Shown here piece after piece: positions 27,657-36,787 of a stretch of DNA of 64,000 nt (the stretch's first letter is position 1; every line of letters begins with the position of its first letter). The notes beneath the pieces were generated by a model. It was not told the DNA's origin. It searched no databases and was given only the letters and a program-made list of their open reading frames with translations. Made by a program: the position numbers and the translations under genes. Origin of the DNA: Planctomycetota bacterium (lineage in GTDB: Bacteria; Planctomycetota; UBA1135; GCA-002686595). Where the stretch lies: contig JAKLKU010000014.1 of assembly GCA_023150475.1 (NCBI GenBank), positions 96,955 through 160,954 on the forward strand, written 5' to 3'.

Positions 27657-29282
27657 ATGAACCGCGTGAGGCTCGTCGTGCTCGTGGCGCTCGTCGCGAC
27701 GTTCGCGTTCGCGTTCGCGCTCGAGCTCGATGCCGGAGCCAAGGGCTACATGCCGCTCGATCACGGCATCGTCTTCGACGGTGCGTGGCGCATCCTGCAG
27801 GGCCAAGTCCCGTTCCGCGACTTCACGACGCCGAACGGGCTCGTGCCGATCTACTTGCAGGCGCCGTTCTTCGCGGTGCTCGGGCCGACGTGGTTCGCGT
27901 ACGTGTTGCACGCGGCGCTCGCGAACGGCGCTTTCGTGCTGCTCGTCTTCGCGCTGCTGCGGCGCTTCGCGCTCGCACTACCGTGGGCGTTCGTGTACGC
28001 GGCGGCGTCGGCGGTGACGTTCGCGCCGCCGATCGGCGTGCCGTACATGGAGCAAGCGAGCTTCCTCTTCGCGCTCGCGGCGCTCGTCGCGGCGCTGTGG
28101 GCGCGCGGCGAGAGCGAACGGCCGCGGCGAGCGGCGCTGCTCTGGTGCGCGAGCGCCGTCGCGTTGGCCGCCGCGTTCGCGTCGAAGCAGATCCCAGCCG
28201 GCTTCGCGCTGCCGCTGGTGCTCGCGATCGCTGCGTGCGAGGCGCCCGGTCGGCGCCTGCGGGCGTTCGCGTGGCTCGGCGCGAGCGGTGCGGCGGTCGT
28301 CGTGCTCGTGGCGCTCGTGGCCGCGCTCGCCGGCGTCGATTGGGGACTCGCGTACGACTACGGCTGGCGGCTCCCGCAGTCGGAAGGCGTCTTCAAGCTG
28401 CGCTTCGTCAACACGCCGGCGAAGTTCGCGAGCCGCGTGACGACGATCCTCGGCGACACCGGGCTCGTGGCGACGAGCGTCGGCGCGCTGACTCCGCTCG
28501 TCGCGCTCGCGGCGCTCGCGAAGAGCACGTTCGGTCGCGCGGTCGACCGGGTCGCGCTGGGCGCCTTCGCGCTCGCCGCGGCGCTCGCTTGGACCTGCTA
28601 CGTCTTCGTCGCGTTCGCCGGCAACCAGTGGCAGAACGGCGTGCCGCTCGTGTTCGCGAGCGTCGGGCTCGTGCACGCGGGCCTCGCGCGGCTCGCGGCG
28701 GAAGGTGCCGCGTCCGGAGCGCTGCGCACGAGCGCGCGGCTCGTCGGCGTGGCGCTCGCCGTGGGCGTCGTGCGCGACGCGTGGACCTTCCAACGCGACG
28801 TCGTCGACACGCGGATCGTCAACGACCTCGTCTACTCGCGCGAAGCGGCCGACGCGGCGCGGTCGCACTTGCCCGAAGAGCTCGCGTTCCTCGATTGGTG
28901 CCTGCCGACCGCGGCACCGATCGCTGCGCGCGACTTCGGCGAGCTCGTGCGTTTCCTGCGCGAGAGCCCCGACGGGTTCGTCTTCTTCGGCGACGCGACG
29001 ATCGTCGCGGCGCTCGCACGCAAACCGTCGCTCGCGCCGTGCCTCTGGCTCCACCCCGGTCTGACGCTGCCGTGGCCGGACGATCCGGCGTTCCCGGCGT
29101 TCGACGCGCGTTGGGCGGCGCCGTTCCGCGACGGGCGCGCTCGCTGGCTCGTCGTGCAAGGGGAGGAGAGCTTCACGAAGCGCAAGTGGACGGACCTGCC
29201 CTCGCTCGTCGCGCTCGCGGCCGCCGCGACGCGGCCCGAGCGGCGCTTCGGCACGTTCCGCGTGCTCGATCTCGGGCCCTGA
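27657..29282 (+). CDS. Polytopic membrane protein, GT-C glycosyltransferase-like
   Basis: ATG 27657 gives 541 residues with about ten membrane helices and a C-terminal soluble region of about 150 residues. After the first helix, the stretch LDHGIVFDGAWRILQGQVPF, RDFTTPNG resembles the PMT/GT-C luminal loop seen in many bacterial proteins (GAWRLLHGxxPYRDFxxPxGP). An Asp in this loop is the usual catalytic residue. A role in adding sugars or glycans on the outer face of the membrane is likely by analogy. The open frame extends upstream through the minisatellites, which do not encode anything conserved. No ribosome-binding site is obvious. Confidence 0.75.
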   Translation: MNRVRLVVLVALVATFAFAFALELDAGAKGYMPLDHGIVFDGAWRILQGQVPFRDFTTPNGLVPIYLQAPFFAVLGPTWFAYVLHAALANGAFVLLVFALLRRFALALPWAFVYAAASAVTFAPPIGVPYMEQASFLFALAALVAALWARGESERPRRAALLWCASAVALAAAFASKQIPAGFALPLVLAIAACEAPGRRLRAFAWLGASGAAVVVLVALVAALAGVDWGLAYDYGWRLPQSEGVFKLRFVNTPAKFASRVTTILGDTGLVATSVGALTPLVALAALAKSTFGRAVDRVALGAFALAAALAWTCYVFVAFAGNQWQNGVPLVFASVGLVHAGLARLAAEGAASGALRTSARLVGVALAVGVVRDAWTFQRDVVDTRIVNDLVYSREAADAARSHLPEELAFLDWCLPTAAPIAARDFGELVRFLRESPDGFVFFGDATIVAALARKPSLAPCLWLHPGLTLPWPDDPAFPAFDARWAAPFRDGRARWLVVQGEESFTKRKWTDLPSLVALAAAATRPERRFGTFRVLDLGP

Positions 29283-29507
29283 CCCGGAGCTTCTTTCCGA
29301 CCCCGAGCCCGAACGTGCGGCTCGGACGGTCGCCGCGCGCAGTGTGCACGCCCTCGGGCCGCGACGCACTCGGCCGCGGGGTGCCGAGGCGACATCCGTG
29401 CGATCGGACGCCGCCCGACGAAGGACGCGGGCCTCGGTGAGCCGTAGAATGTCGCGCCCGTTCGAACGCGCCGCGCCGCGGTGCCGATCCTCGTCCCACC
29501 CGCCCCG

Positions 29508-31955
29508 ATGACCGTCGCGCCGCGCGCCAAGTCCTCCACGTACGCAGGGCTCTTCCTCGTCACGCTGGCGACGCTCTTCTACGAGCTCCTGCTCACGCGG
29601 ATCTTCAGCGTGACGATGTGGTACCACTTCGCCTTCATGGCGGTTTCGGTCGCCATGTTCGGCATGACGGTCGGCGCCGTGATCGTCTACCTGCGGCCCG
29701 AGCGGTTCCGCCAGGAGGACGTCGAGGCCGACCTCGCCAAACACTCGGTGTGGTTCGCGCTCGGCATCGTCGCGAGCTTCCTGACGCACCTGTCGGTGCC
29801 GTTCATCGGCAAGGCGACGCTGCTCGGCATCTGGTCGCTCGCGCTTTCGTACCTCGTGATCGCCGTGCCGTTCGTGTTCAGCGGCATCGCCGTCGCGCTC
29901 GCGCTGACCCGGTTTCCGCGCCAGACCAACAGTCTCTACGCGATCGACTTGATCGGCGCCGCGCTCGCGTGCATCGCGTTCGTGTTCCTGATGCGCCACG
30001 CGGACGGGCCGAGCGCCGTGTTCGCCGTCGCGTCGGTCGCCGCGCTCGCGGGCGTCGCGTTCTCACTCGGCACCCGGGCCGGGCGCACACGGTTGCTCGG
30101 CGTCGCGGCGACGGTCGTCTTCGCCGTGCTCGCCTTCGTCGGCGTCGAACGCGCCGCCGAGCAGGATCCGCTGGTGCGGCTGACGTACGTCAAAGGCGCC
30201 GTCGAGCCGCCGCCGCTCTGGGAGAAGTGGAACAGCTTCTCGCGGATCGCGGTGTTCGGCGACCCGAAGGAGCTCTCGCCGCCGTCCGGTTGGGGCCTCT
30301 CGAACACGTATCCGAAGAACAAGCGCACGAAGAAGCAGCTCGGCCTCAACATCGACGCGACCGCCGCGACGGTGATGACCGACTTCGAAGGCGACTTCGA
30401 GAAGGCCGACCATCTCCGTTACGACGTCACGAACCTCGTGCACTCCGTGCGCACCGACGCGGACGTGCTGGTCGTCGGCGTCGGTGGGGGCCGCGACGTG
30501 CTCTCCGCGTTGGTGTTCGGCCAGAAGCACGTCACCGGCGTCGAGATCAACGACGACATCCTGCGCGCCTTGACGCAGGAGTTCGGCGAGTTCACCGGGC
30601 ACCTCGAGCGCCGCCCGGAAGTCGAGCTCGTCAACGACGAGGCCCGGAGCTGGATCGCGCGCACCGACCGCAAGTTCGACGTCCTGCAAGTGTCGTTGAT
30701 CGACACGTGGGCCGCGACGGCGGCCGGCGCGTTCACGTTCACCGAGAACTCGCTCTACACGCTCGAAGCGTGGGAGCTCTTCCTCTCGAAGCTCTCCGAC
30801 CGCGGCGTGCTGTCGTTCTCGCGGTGGTTCTTTCCGGATCGGCCGGGCGAGATCTATCGCCTCGCGACGCTCGCGAACGCGGCGTTGCGGGCGCGCGGCG
30901 TCGAGGATCCGCGCCAGCACGTGATCGTCGCGACGCACTTGATCACCGGCGGCATTCCCGGCGTGCTCGACGCCGCGGGCGTCGGCACGATGCTCGTCTC
31001 GCGCGAGCCGTTCACCGAAGAGGACCTCAACACGTTCGACCGCCAAGTGAACGAGAAGGAGTTCAACTTGGTGATCTCGCCGCGCGTGTCGAAGGACGCG
31101 CTGCTCGAGGAGTTCCTGACGACGCGCGAGCTCGACGCGGCCGTCGCGCGCTACGAGCTCGACGTCTCGCCGCCGAGCGACGACCGGCCGTTCTTCTTCC
31201 ACATGCTGCGGCTCGGCGACGCGCTGCGCACGGAGCTCTGGCGCCAAGGCGACATGAGCTTCAACATGAAGGCCGTCGCGTTGCTCTTCGCGCTGCTCGG
31301 CGTCGTGTTCGTGCTGACGCTCGCGTGCATCGTCGTGCCGCTCTGGCTGACCACGCGCCGCGGCGAGCTCCAAGGTTCGTTGCCGCTCTTCCTGTTCTTC
31401 GGCGCGATCGGCGTCGGGTTCATGCTGGTCGAGATCTCGCAGATGCAGCGGCTCGTGGTCTTCCTCGGCCACCCGGTGTACGGCTTCTCGGTCGTGCTGT
31501 TCTCCGTGCTGCTCGCGAGCGGCCTCGGCAGCTACTCGACCCAACTCGGCCGCACCGGCCGGAGCGACGACGCCGGCTTCGGGCGGCTCGTGCTCCTGCT
31601 CGTCGTCCTGGTCGTGTTCGGCTTCGCGACGCCCTACGCGATCGAGCGCTACGCCGGCGCGACGACGAACGTGCGCATCGCGGTCGCGACGGGCCTGCTG
31701 TTGCCGCTCGGGTTCGTGCTCGGCATGGCGTTCCCGCTCGGCATGAAACTCGCCGGCGCGAAACGCGACGGGCTCACGCCGTGGCTCTGGGGCATCAACG
31801 GCGCGACCGGCGTGCTCGCGAGCGTCTGCGCGCTCGCCATCTCGCTCGGCTTCGGCATCACGACCACGTTCTGGTCGGGCAGCGCGTGTTACGTGCTCGC
31901 GCTCGGAGCGTACGCCGCGGCGAAGAAGCTCGCGCCGCGCGCGACGAGCGCCTGA
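29508..31955 (+). CDS. Membrane-embedded spermidine-synthase-like protein
   Basis: An 815-residue protein has three parts: about six membrane helices (1-215), a soluble Rossmann-like domain (about 300-560) and about six more helices (585-815). The central domain has the SAM-binding motif VLVVGVGGGRDVLSALVFG, the acidic strand end VTGVEIND and FDVLQVSLIDTWAA, as in the polyamine aminopropyltransferase/methyltransferase family. The membrane part with FYELLLTRIFSVTMWYHFAF is typical of fused MFS/spermidine-synthase proteins. ATG 29508 is preferred to GTG 29481, though neither has a clear ribosome-binding site. The true reaction is unknown; classic substrate-binding residues of spermidine synthase are not obvious. 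It is nine bases before plsC. Confidence 0.8.
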   Translation: MTVAPRAKSSTYAGLFLVTLATLFYELLLTRIFSVTMWYHFAFMAVSVAMFGMTVGAVIVYLRPERFRQEDVEADLAKHSVWFALGIVASFLTHLSVPFIGKATLLGIWSLALSYLVIAVPFVFSGIAVALALTRFPRQTNSLYAIDLIGAALACIAFVFLMRHADGPSAVFAVASVAALAGVAFSLGTRAGRTRLLGVAATVVFAVLAFVGVERAAEQDPLVRLTYVKGAVEPPPLWEKWNSFSRIAVFGDPKELSPPSGWGLSNTYPKNKRTKKQLGLNIDATAATVMTDFEGDFEKADHLRYDVTNLVHSVRTDADVLVVGVGGGRDVLSALVFGQKHVTGVEINDDILRALTQEFGEFTGHLERRPEVELVNDEARSWIARTDRKFDVLQVSLIDTWAATAAGAFTFTENSLYTLEAWELFLSKLSDRGVLSFSRWFFPDRPGEIYRLATLANAALRARGVEDPRQHVIVATHLITGGIPGVLDAAGVGTMLVSREPFTEEDLNTFDRQVNEKEFNLVISPRVSKDALLEEFLTTRELDAAVARYELDVSPPSDDRPFFFHMLRLGDALRTELWRQGDMSFNMKAVALLFALLGVVFVLTLACIVVPLWLTTRRGELQGSLPLFLFFGAIGVGFMLVEISQMQRLVVFLGHPVYGFSVVLFSVLLASGLGSYSTQLGRTGRSDDAGFGRLVLLLVVLVVFGFATPYAIERYAGATTNVRIAVATGLLLPLGFVLGMAFPLGMKLAGAKRDGLTPWLWGINGATGVLASVCALAISLGFGITTTFWSGSACYVLALGAYAAAKKLAPRATSA

Positions 31956-31964
31956 CGCCGACGC

Positions 31965-32708
31965 ATGGGCGCACTGCGCGTCGCGTGGCGGCTTCCCGCG
32001 ATCGTCGCCGTGATGGTCGGGCTCTACCTGCTCTGGCTCGCCGGCCGACCGTTCGCCGGCACGCGAGCCGACGCCTGGCGCGCTTGGATCTACCTCCGTT
32101 GGGCGCGCGCGACGGCGCGAGTCGTCGGCATGCGCCGGTCGCGGAGCGGGCCGCTGCCGCGTGGGCCCGGATTGCTCGTGGCGAACCACGTGGGCTACGT
32201 CGACGTGCTGTTGCTCGCCGCTGAGACCGGCGCCGTGTTCGTGTCGAAGGCCGAAGTGCGCGGTTGGCCGCTCGTCGGCCGCACGTCGCGCGCGATGGGC
32301 ACGTTGTTCGTGCCGCGCGGCGACAAGCGGGCGCTCGCGGACGTCAACGCTGCGATCGGCGCGGCGCTCGCGGCCGGCCGCCTCGTCGGGTTCTTCCCCG
32401 AAGGCACGACCACGGACGGCGAGAGCCTGCTCCCGTTCCGGCCCTCGCTCTTCGAGCCCGCGGTCGGCGGCCGAGCGCCAGTGTGGTGTGCCGCGCTGCG
32501 TTACACGACGCCGCCCTCCGCGCTTCCGGCGAGCCGCGTGGTCGCGTGGTTCGACGAGCCTTCGTTCGTCCGTCACGCGCTGCGGTTGCTCGCGTTGCCG
32601 CGTTTCGACGCGGAAGCCGTGTTCGCGACGGAACCGCTCGCCGGCGCGAGCCGCAAGGAACTCGCCGAACGCGCCGAAGCGGCGGTTCGCGGACTCTGGC
32701 GGTCGTGA
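31965..32708 (+). CDS. plsC: 1-acyl-sn-glycerol-3-phosphate acyltransferase
   Basis: This 247-residue PlsC/LPLAT-family enzyme has one N-terminal membrane helix and the catalytic HxxxxD motif in ANHVGYVD (His75, Asp80). Block III FFPEGTTTDG (144-152) supplies the phosphate-binding site, and VPRGDK near 117 is block II. It would acylate lysophosphatidic acid to phosphatidic acid at the inner membrane, or a related lysolipid. It lies nine bases after the membrane spermidine-synthase-like gene, so the two are probably one transcript. Confidence 0.9.
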   Translation: MGALRVAWRLPAIVAVMVGLYLLWLAGRPFAGTRADAWRAWIYLRWARATARVVGMRRSRSGPLPRGPGLLVANHVGYVDVLLLAAETGAVFVSKAEVRGWPLVGRTSRAMGTLFVPRGDKRALADVNAAIGAALAAGRLVGFFPEGTTTDGESLLPFRPSLFEPAVGGRAPVWCAALRYTTPPSALPASRVVAWFDEPSFVRHALRLLALPRFDAEAVFATEPLAGASRKELAERAEAAVRGLWRS

Positions 32709-32806
32709 GCTCGGCCGTCGATTGCAACGGATTCGCCCGCGGCGAAAATCCCGAGTCGTTCGGCCCGCAAGGCGGGTGTCCGTTCCGACCCCAGCGAAGG
32801 ATTCCC

Positions 32807-33481
32807 ATGAAGCTCCCCGCGTGTCTCGCGTCCCTCGGTCTCGCGTTGCTCTCGAGTTCCTGCGTCGTTTCCTGCGGCAGTTGGGGCGCTTGGGGCGCGG
32901 ACGTCGTCGGTTCGGGCGTCGCGCGCACCGAGAGCCGTTCGGTCGGAGGGTTCGAGCGCATTCACGTCAACGGTTCGACCGACGTGGTCGCCGAGATCGG
33001 CGCGACGCCGTCGCTCGAGGTCACGGCGGACGACAACGTGCTCCAGTACCTCGAAACACGCGTCGAGGACGGCACGCTCGTCGTCGAGTTGAAGTCCGGG
33101 AGCTACTCGCTGCGCGTCCAGCCGGTCGTCAAGGTCGTCGCGCCGACGCTGGTCGGCCTCGAAGTCGACGGTTCGAGCGACGCGACGATCTCGAAGTTGA
33201 CGGGCGCCGGCTTCGCCATCGAGATCGACGGCTCCGGCAACGTGCGCTGCTCGGGCGCGGTCGACGCGCTCGACGTCGACATCAGCGGTTCGGGCGACGT
33301 GCGCGCGCGCGACCTCGCGGCAAAGCGCGTGACCGTCGGGATCTCGGGCTCGGGCGACGTGCACGTCCAGGCGCTCGAGACGCTTTCGGTTTCGATCGCG
33401 GGTTCCGGCGACGTGCGCTACGCCGGCGAGCCGCAAGTGACGCAGAGCATCGCCGGCTCCGGCGACGTGCGCCGCGAGTAG
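32807..33481 (+). CDS. DUF2807 (GIN domain) lipoprotein
   Basis: The 224-residue protein has a lipoprotein signal (ASLGLALLSSSC, Cys19). The mature part is one DUF2807 domain: VGGFERIHVNGSTDVVAEIG followed by regular strands with repeated GSGDV/GSGNV/GSSDA turns about every 20-25 residues, typical of a right-handed beta-helix. The domain occurs in anchored surface proteins; its ligand is unknown. ATG 32807 follows GAAGG at 32796-32800. It converges with the minus-strand operon, whose last stop is two bases away. Confidence 0.88.
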   Translation: MKLPACLASLGLALLSSSCVVSCGSWGAWGADVVGSGVARTESRSVGGFERIHVNGSTDVVAEIGATPSLEVTADDNVLQYLETRVEDGTLVVELKSGSYSLRVQPVVKVVAPTLVGLEVDGSSDATISKLTGAGFAIEIDGSGNVRCSGAVDALDVDISGSGDVRARDLAAKRVTVGISGSGDVHVQALETLSVSIAGSGDVRYAGEPQVTQSIAGSGDVRRE

Positions 33482-33482
33482 C

Positions 33483-34364
33483 TCAGCGCGCGAGTTCGAC
33501 CTGATACCAGCGCCGCGCGCCGTCGCGCTCGACCGACAACAACCCCGAGAGCTTGCGGTCCTTCTCGGGCGCGCCTTCGCGCGGCACGAGCTCGACCACG
33601 GCGCCCGCGAACTCGCGCTCCGCGAAAAGACGTCTGCCGGCGACGTCGAACGCGCTCGTCGCATCGGGGAAGAAATCCAACCGATCGCCGTGTTCGACGC
33701 GGAAGAGCGCGACGAGCTTCGTGCCGTCCTTCGACGCGGACCACTCGACGCGCGCGCCCTCGAGCTCCTTCCACGGCCGCGGCAACCGATCTCTCGCGCG
33801 CGCGAAGAGCTTGGGCTCGTTCGGCGCGGCAGGCGCACCCGCGGCGATCGGTTCGAGTCGCAGTTTCTTCGCTGCTTCGCCCATCACGCGCGTCGTGCCG
33901 TGTGCGAGCCAGCGCGCCGACGCCGCGAACGTGTAATGCGTGTCTTCGGTGAGCTCAGCAGGCGTGCGCACGCGCCAGAGCACCAGCGCTTCCTTCTCCC
34001 AGCCGTAGTGCACCGTGCCGTTGCCTTCGTCGAAGCGTTCGGGTCCGGCGAAGAACGGTCCGTCGACCTCGAAGCCGTCGGGCAGCGTGAGCTCGACGTT
34101 CGTGCGCGTCGCGCCGGTGCCGGGGTTCGTCCAATGGATGTGTTGACCGGGGGGAATCACGAAACGCGCGGCGAGCTCGAATTCGCCGCCGGGCGTGAGC
34201 CGCGTCGTGCTCGCGACGAGGACGAGCGCCACTTTCGGCGCGGGCTCCTCCTGCCGGCGTTCGGGAACACCGGGGCCCTCCTGGTGGGGCGGGTCCACGT
34301 GCCGCGAAGGTTCGCTCATGCCACCGACGAGGACCAGCAGGGCCGACGCGATTCCCACGAACAC
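33483..34364 (-). CDS. DsbD N-terminal-domain-like secreted protein
   Basis: GTG 34364 has GAGG five bases upstream and gives 293 residues: a signal-like helix (VGIASALLVLVGG), a Pro/Glu-rich linker, then a domain like the DsbD alpha (PF11412-type) fold with HIHWTNPGTGATRTNVELTL, GFEVDGPFFAGPERF and VHYGWEKEALVLWRV. The membrane and thioredoxin parts of DsbD are missing, and the usual CxxxxxC pair of the domain is absent: the whole mature protein has no Cys. So it cannot carry electrons the DsbD way. It ends the four-gene operon after three SGNH-type genes. Confidence 0.75.
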   Translation of the reverse strand: MFVGIASALLVLVGGMSEPSRHVDPPHQEGPGVPERRQEEPAPKVALVLVASTTRLTPGGEFELAARFVIPPGQHIHWTNPGTGATRTNVELTLPDGFEVDGPFFAGPERFDEGNGTVHYGWEKEALVLWRVRTPAELTEDTHYTFAASARWLAHGTTRVMGEAAKKLRLEPIAAGAPAAPNEPKLFARARDRLPRPWKELEGARVEWSASKDGTKLVALFRVEHGDRLDFFPDATSAFDVAGRRLFAEREFAGAVVELVPREGAPEKDRKLSGLLSVERDGARRWYQVELAR

Positions 34365-34371
34365 GGCGACC

Positions 34372-35514
34372 TCACTTCGTGCGCGCTTGCCGCGACGCGA
34401 AAAGCACTTCGTACCGCTTGGCGATCTCGTGCGCGACGAGCGCGTTGCCGGCGGGCGCGAGCCGCCGCGAGCGCGGCAACACCACTTCGTCGTCGGCAGC
34501 GGCGAAGGTCGGCGCGAGATCGACGGCCGTGATGCGCAGGGCCTTCGCCGATTCGAAGAGCCGCGTGCGGGCCTGCTCGACGCGGGCGAAATCGGCGGGG
34601 CCGAGTCCGAGCACGGCGAGCGGCTCGGCGAGCGCCTGCTCCCGCGCCGCCTTCTCGCGCGCGTCCGGGCTGCCCACGAGGAACGGGGGGCACCACAGTA
34701 CGACGATCTCGGTCGAGTGCGCCGACGCGGTGCCCGCGAGTTCGCCCAAGCTCGCCGCGGCGGCCGCGAGCGCCGTGTCGAGCTCCTCGGGATGGCGCGT
34801 GAAACGGTGCAGCGTCGCGAGCCCGCTCGCGAGCTCGTCGGGCCAGCGCGCGCGGGCCGCGTCGAGGGCCGCGAGCTCGTCGCTCGTGCGCGTCGGCGGC
34901 TGCGCGCCGGTGAAGTGGTAGAAGGGCCCGAGACCGGCTTCGAGGTCGGGGAAGCCCGTCAGCACGGCGCACAGCAGCGGCCGGCGCGGACCGAAGACCG
35001 AGAGCGCGGTCGCATATTGCGCGAAGCTCCAGCTCGGCGCGCCCGCGACGAGCACTTCGTGGGTCGCATCGCGGTGCAGGCCGGCGAGCGCGGCGTCGAG
35101 TCGCGCTCCGATCGTCTGGCTTCGCGCGCACGGCGACTCGAGCTCGACGCCGCCGACGAGCAGCACCGCGGACGCGGCGGGCGTTTCCGTGAGCTCGGCC
35201 TCCATCCAGAGACCGAGCGAGTTGGTGGCGAACTCCCACTCGCCGCCCGGGGCATCCGGATGAGCGAGCTCGAGGCGCAGGCGCGGCTTCGCGCGCACGC
35301 CAAAGCGCGGGTCGAACTCCCAACGCGGATCGACCGCGCGTTCGGCGAGTTCCGGGAACGCGCGCCGCGCGGCTTCCGGCGTGTATTCGCGTCCTCCGAC
35401 CGCCACGGGGGCGCCAGGCCGCGCGAGACACACCGGACTCGCGGAACTCGCGGAACTCGCGGGCGCCGCGGCGAACGAGAGCGCGTGGAGCAGGGCGAGC
35501 AGCATCGGCGTCAT
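34372..35514 (-). CDS. Degenerate SGNH-like protein, catalytic residues lost
   Basis: The 380-residue protein has a signal peptide and shares landmarks with the two upstream SGNH genes: WEFATNSLGLWMEAEL matches their RTNSLGLRED, and the following order is kept. But every active-site block is changed. The GDSHTDG block reads VGGVELESPCARSQT; the GGND block reads LTGFPDL; the final DxH block reads VLPRSRRLAPAGNAL. Ser, Asn and Asp-His are therefore all missing. It is 58 bp after the second SGNH gene and seven bases before the DsbD-N-like gene. A binding or scaffold role for a non-catalytic paralogue is inferred. Confidence 0.75.
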   Translation of the reverse strand: MTPMLLALLHALSFAAAPASSASSASPVCLARPGAPVAVGGREYTPEAARRAFPELAERAVDPRWEFDPRFGVRAKPRLRLELAHPDAPGGEWEFATNSLGLWMEAELTETPAASAVLLVGGVELESPCARSQTIGARLDAALAGLHRDATHEVLVAGAPSWSFAQYATALSVFGPRRPLLCAVLTGFPDLEAGLGPFYHFTGAQPPTRTSDELAALDAARARWPDELASGLATLHRFTRHPEELDTALAAAAASLGELAGTASAHSTEIVVLWCPPFLVGSPDAREKAAREQALAEPLAVLGLGPADFARVEQARTRLFESAKALRITAVDLAPTFAAADDEVVLPRSRRLAPAGNALVAHEIAKRYEVLFASRQARTK

Positions 35515-35572
35515 CGTAGCGCGCGACGTGGCTCACGCCGTGCCGAGGGAGCGCTCTGGTGTGCCGTCACGT

Positions 35573-36787
35573 TCAGCGCGCGACGAGCAGCGGCTCGAGC
35601 CAAGGGACCAACTCGGCGGCGATCGCGGCTTGACCGGCGAGGTCGATGTGCTGATCGCGGTCCCAGTAGGGCGCGCGAGGCTCGGCGCGGAACCTCGCCC
35701 GCAAGTCGACGGTCGGCACGTCGAGCGCCGCGAGGCCCTGCAAGTAGCGATCGGCGATGCGGCCCGACGTGTCGAGATCCGCCCGAGTGAGTCCGAGCGC
35801 CGTCAGCGTCGCGCGCGAGCGCTCGACTTCGGCGTCGGGCGCGAGCTCCGCGCGCGAGGGCACGTACACGAAGAGCACGCGGATGCCGCGAGCTCCCGCG
35901 GCGCCGGCGATGTCGGCGGAAAGCGCGAGCGCCGCGCTGACGGCGACGTCGACTTCGTCGGGGAAGCGCCGGAAGTAGAGCGCGCTCGTCCAGAACTGCG
36001 CGATGCCCGGCGCGTCGGTCGAACGGGCCGCCTTCAGGCGTTGCCAGTCCTCCAAGTCGAAGCGCGGCCGTTCGGCGCCGGCGAAGAAGTACCACGGCCG
36101 CGTGACTTCCATGAAGTCGTTGCCGCCGTAGACCGCGACGACGAAGAGGTCGGGCTCCAGCGTTGCGAGCCGTTCGAGCACGCCCCGGTAGTGGTAGAAG
36201 CTGTACGAGCCCTTGCCGGCGTTGATCGCTTCCACCGCCGCGGTGGGGTGCGCCTTGCGCAGCGCGGCTTCGAGGCGGTGCGGCCACGACTCCCAGTTGT
36301 TGCAGACGCCGTCGGTGTGCGAATCGCCGGTGCAGAGCACGCGCAGTCCGTCGAACTGCGGAGCGAGTTCGCGATCCTCGCGCAAGCCGAGCGAGTTCGT
36401 GCGCAGGTTCCATCGGCCCTTCGGGTGCTCGGGCCAATCGACGTTCAGGTCGAGGTTCGGATCGTGCTTCAGGAAGCAGATCGGATCGTACTGTTGGTTC
36501 GGCGCGTCGAGCGGCGAGATCTCGCGTGCGTCCTCGGCCGTGAGTTCGAACCGGCGCGTCGTGCGAGTCCAGGCGCGCGTCGGATCCGCGAGTGCCGCGC
36601 GCCGCGCGGAGAGTTTCTCGGCGGAGACCGGCGCCGACTCACGCAGCTCGATCGGGGCGACGTCGGCCGCGGAACGTTGCCACGCACGCCAACCGAAGTA
36701 GCCGATCAGCGCCGCGAGCACGAGCCCGAACGCGACCGCGGCCAAGCGCGCGGAACCACGACGCGCCGTCCGAGCTCGCGCCGTCAC
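35573..36787 (-). CDS. SGNH hydrolase, membrane anchored (paralogue 2)
   Basis: GTG 36787 overlaps the stop of the first SGNH gene by four bases. The 404-residue protein has one membrane helix (LAAVAFGLVLAALIGYFGW) and an extracytoplasmic SGNH domain: LRTNSLGLREDREL, LCTGDSHTDGVCNN (Ser), NAGKGSYSFYHY, VYGGNDFMEV (Asn) and a late DQHIDLAGQ (Asp-His). About half its residues look identical to the upstream paralogue by eye. The complete catalytic set predicts an esterase or deacylase acting outside the membrane, for example on surface glycans; substrate unknown. Confidence 0.88.
   Translation of the reverse strand: MTARARTARRGSARLAAVAFGLVLAALIGYFGWRAWQRSAADVAPIELRESAPVSAEKLSARRAALADPTRAWTRTTRRFELTAEDAREISPLDAPNQQYDPICFLKHDPNLDLNVDWPEHPKGRWNLRTNSLGLREDRELAPQFDGLRVLCTGDSHTDGVCNNWESWPHRLEAALRKAHPTAAVEAINAGKGSYSFYHYRGVLERLATLEPDLFVVAVYGGNDFMEVTRPWYFFAGAERPRFDLEDWQRLKAARSTDAPGIAQFWTSALYFRRFPDEVDVAVSAALALSADIAGAAGARGIRVLFVYVPSRAELAPDAEVERSRATLTALGLTRADLDTSGRIADRYLQGLAALDVPTVDLRARFRAEPRAPYWDRDQHIDLAGQAAIAAELVPWLEPLLVAR

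Noticed and set aside
29508..31955. True spermidine synthase
   Set aside because: Twelve membrane helices, and the polyamine-binding acidic residues are not recognisable; named only as spermidine-synthase-like.
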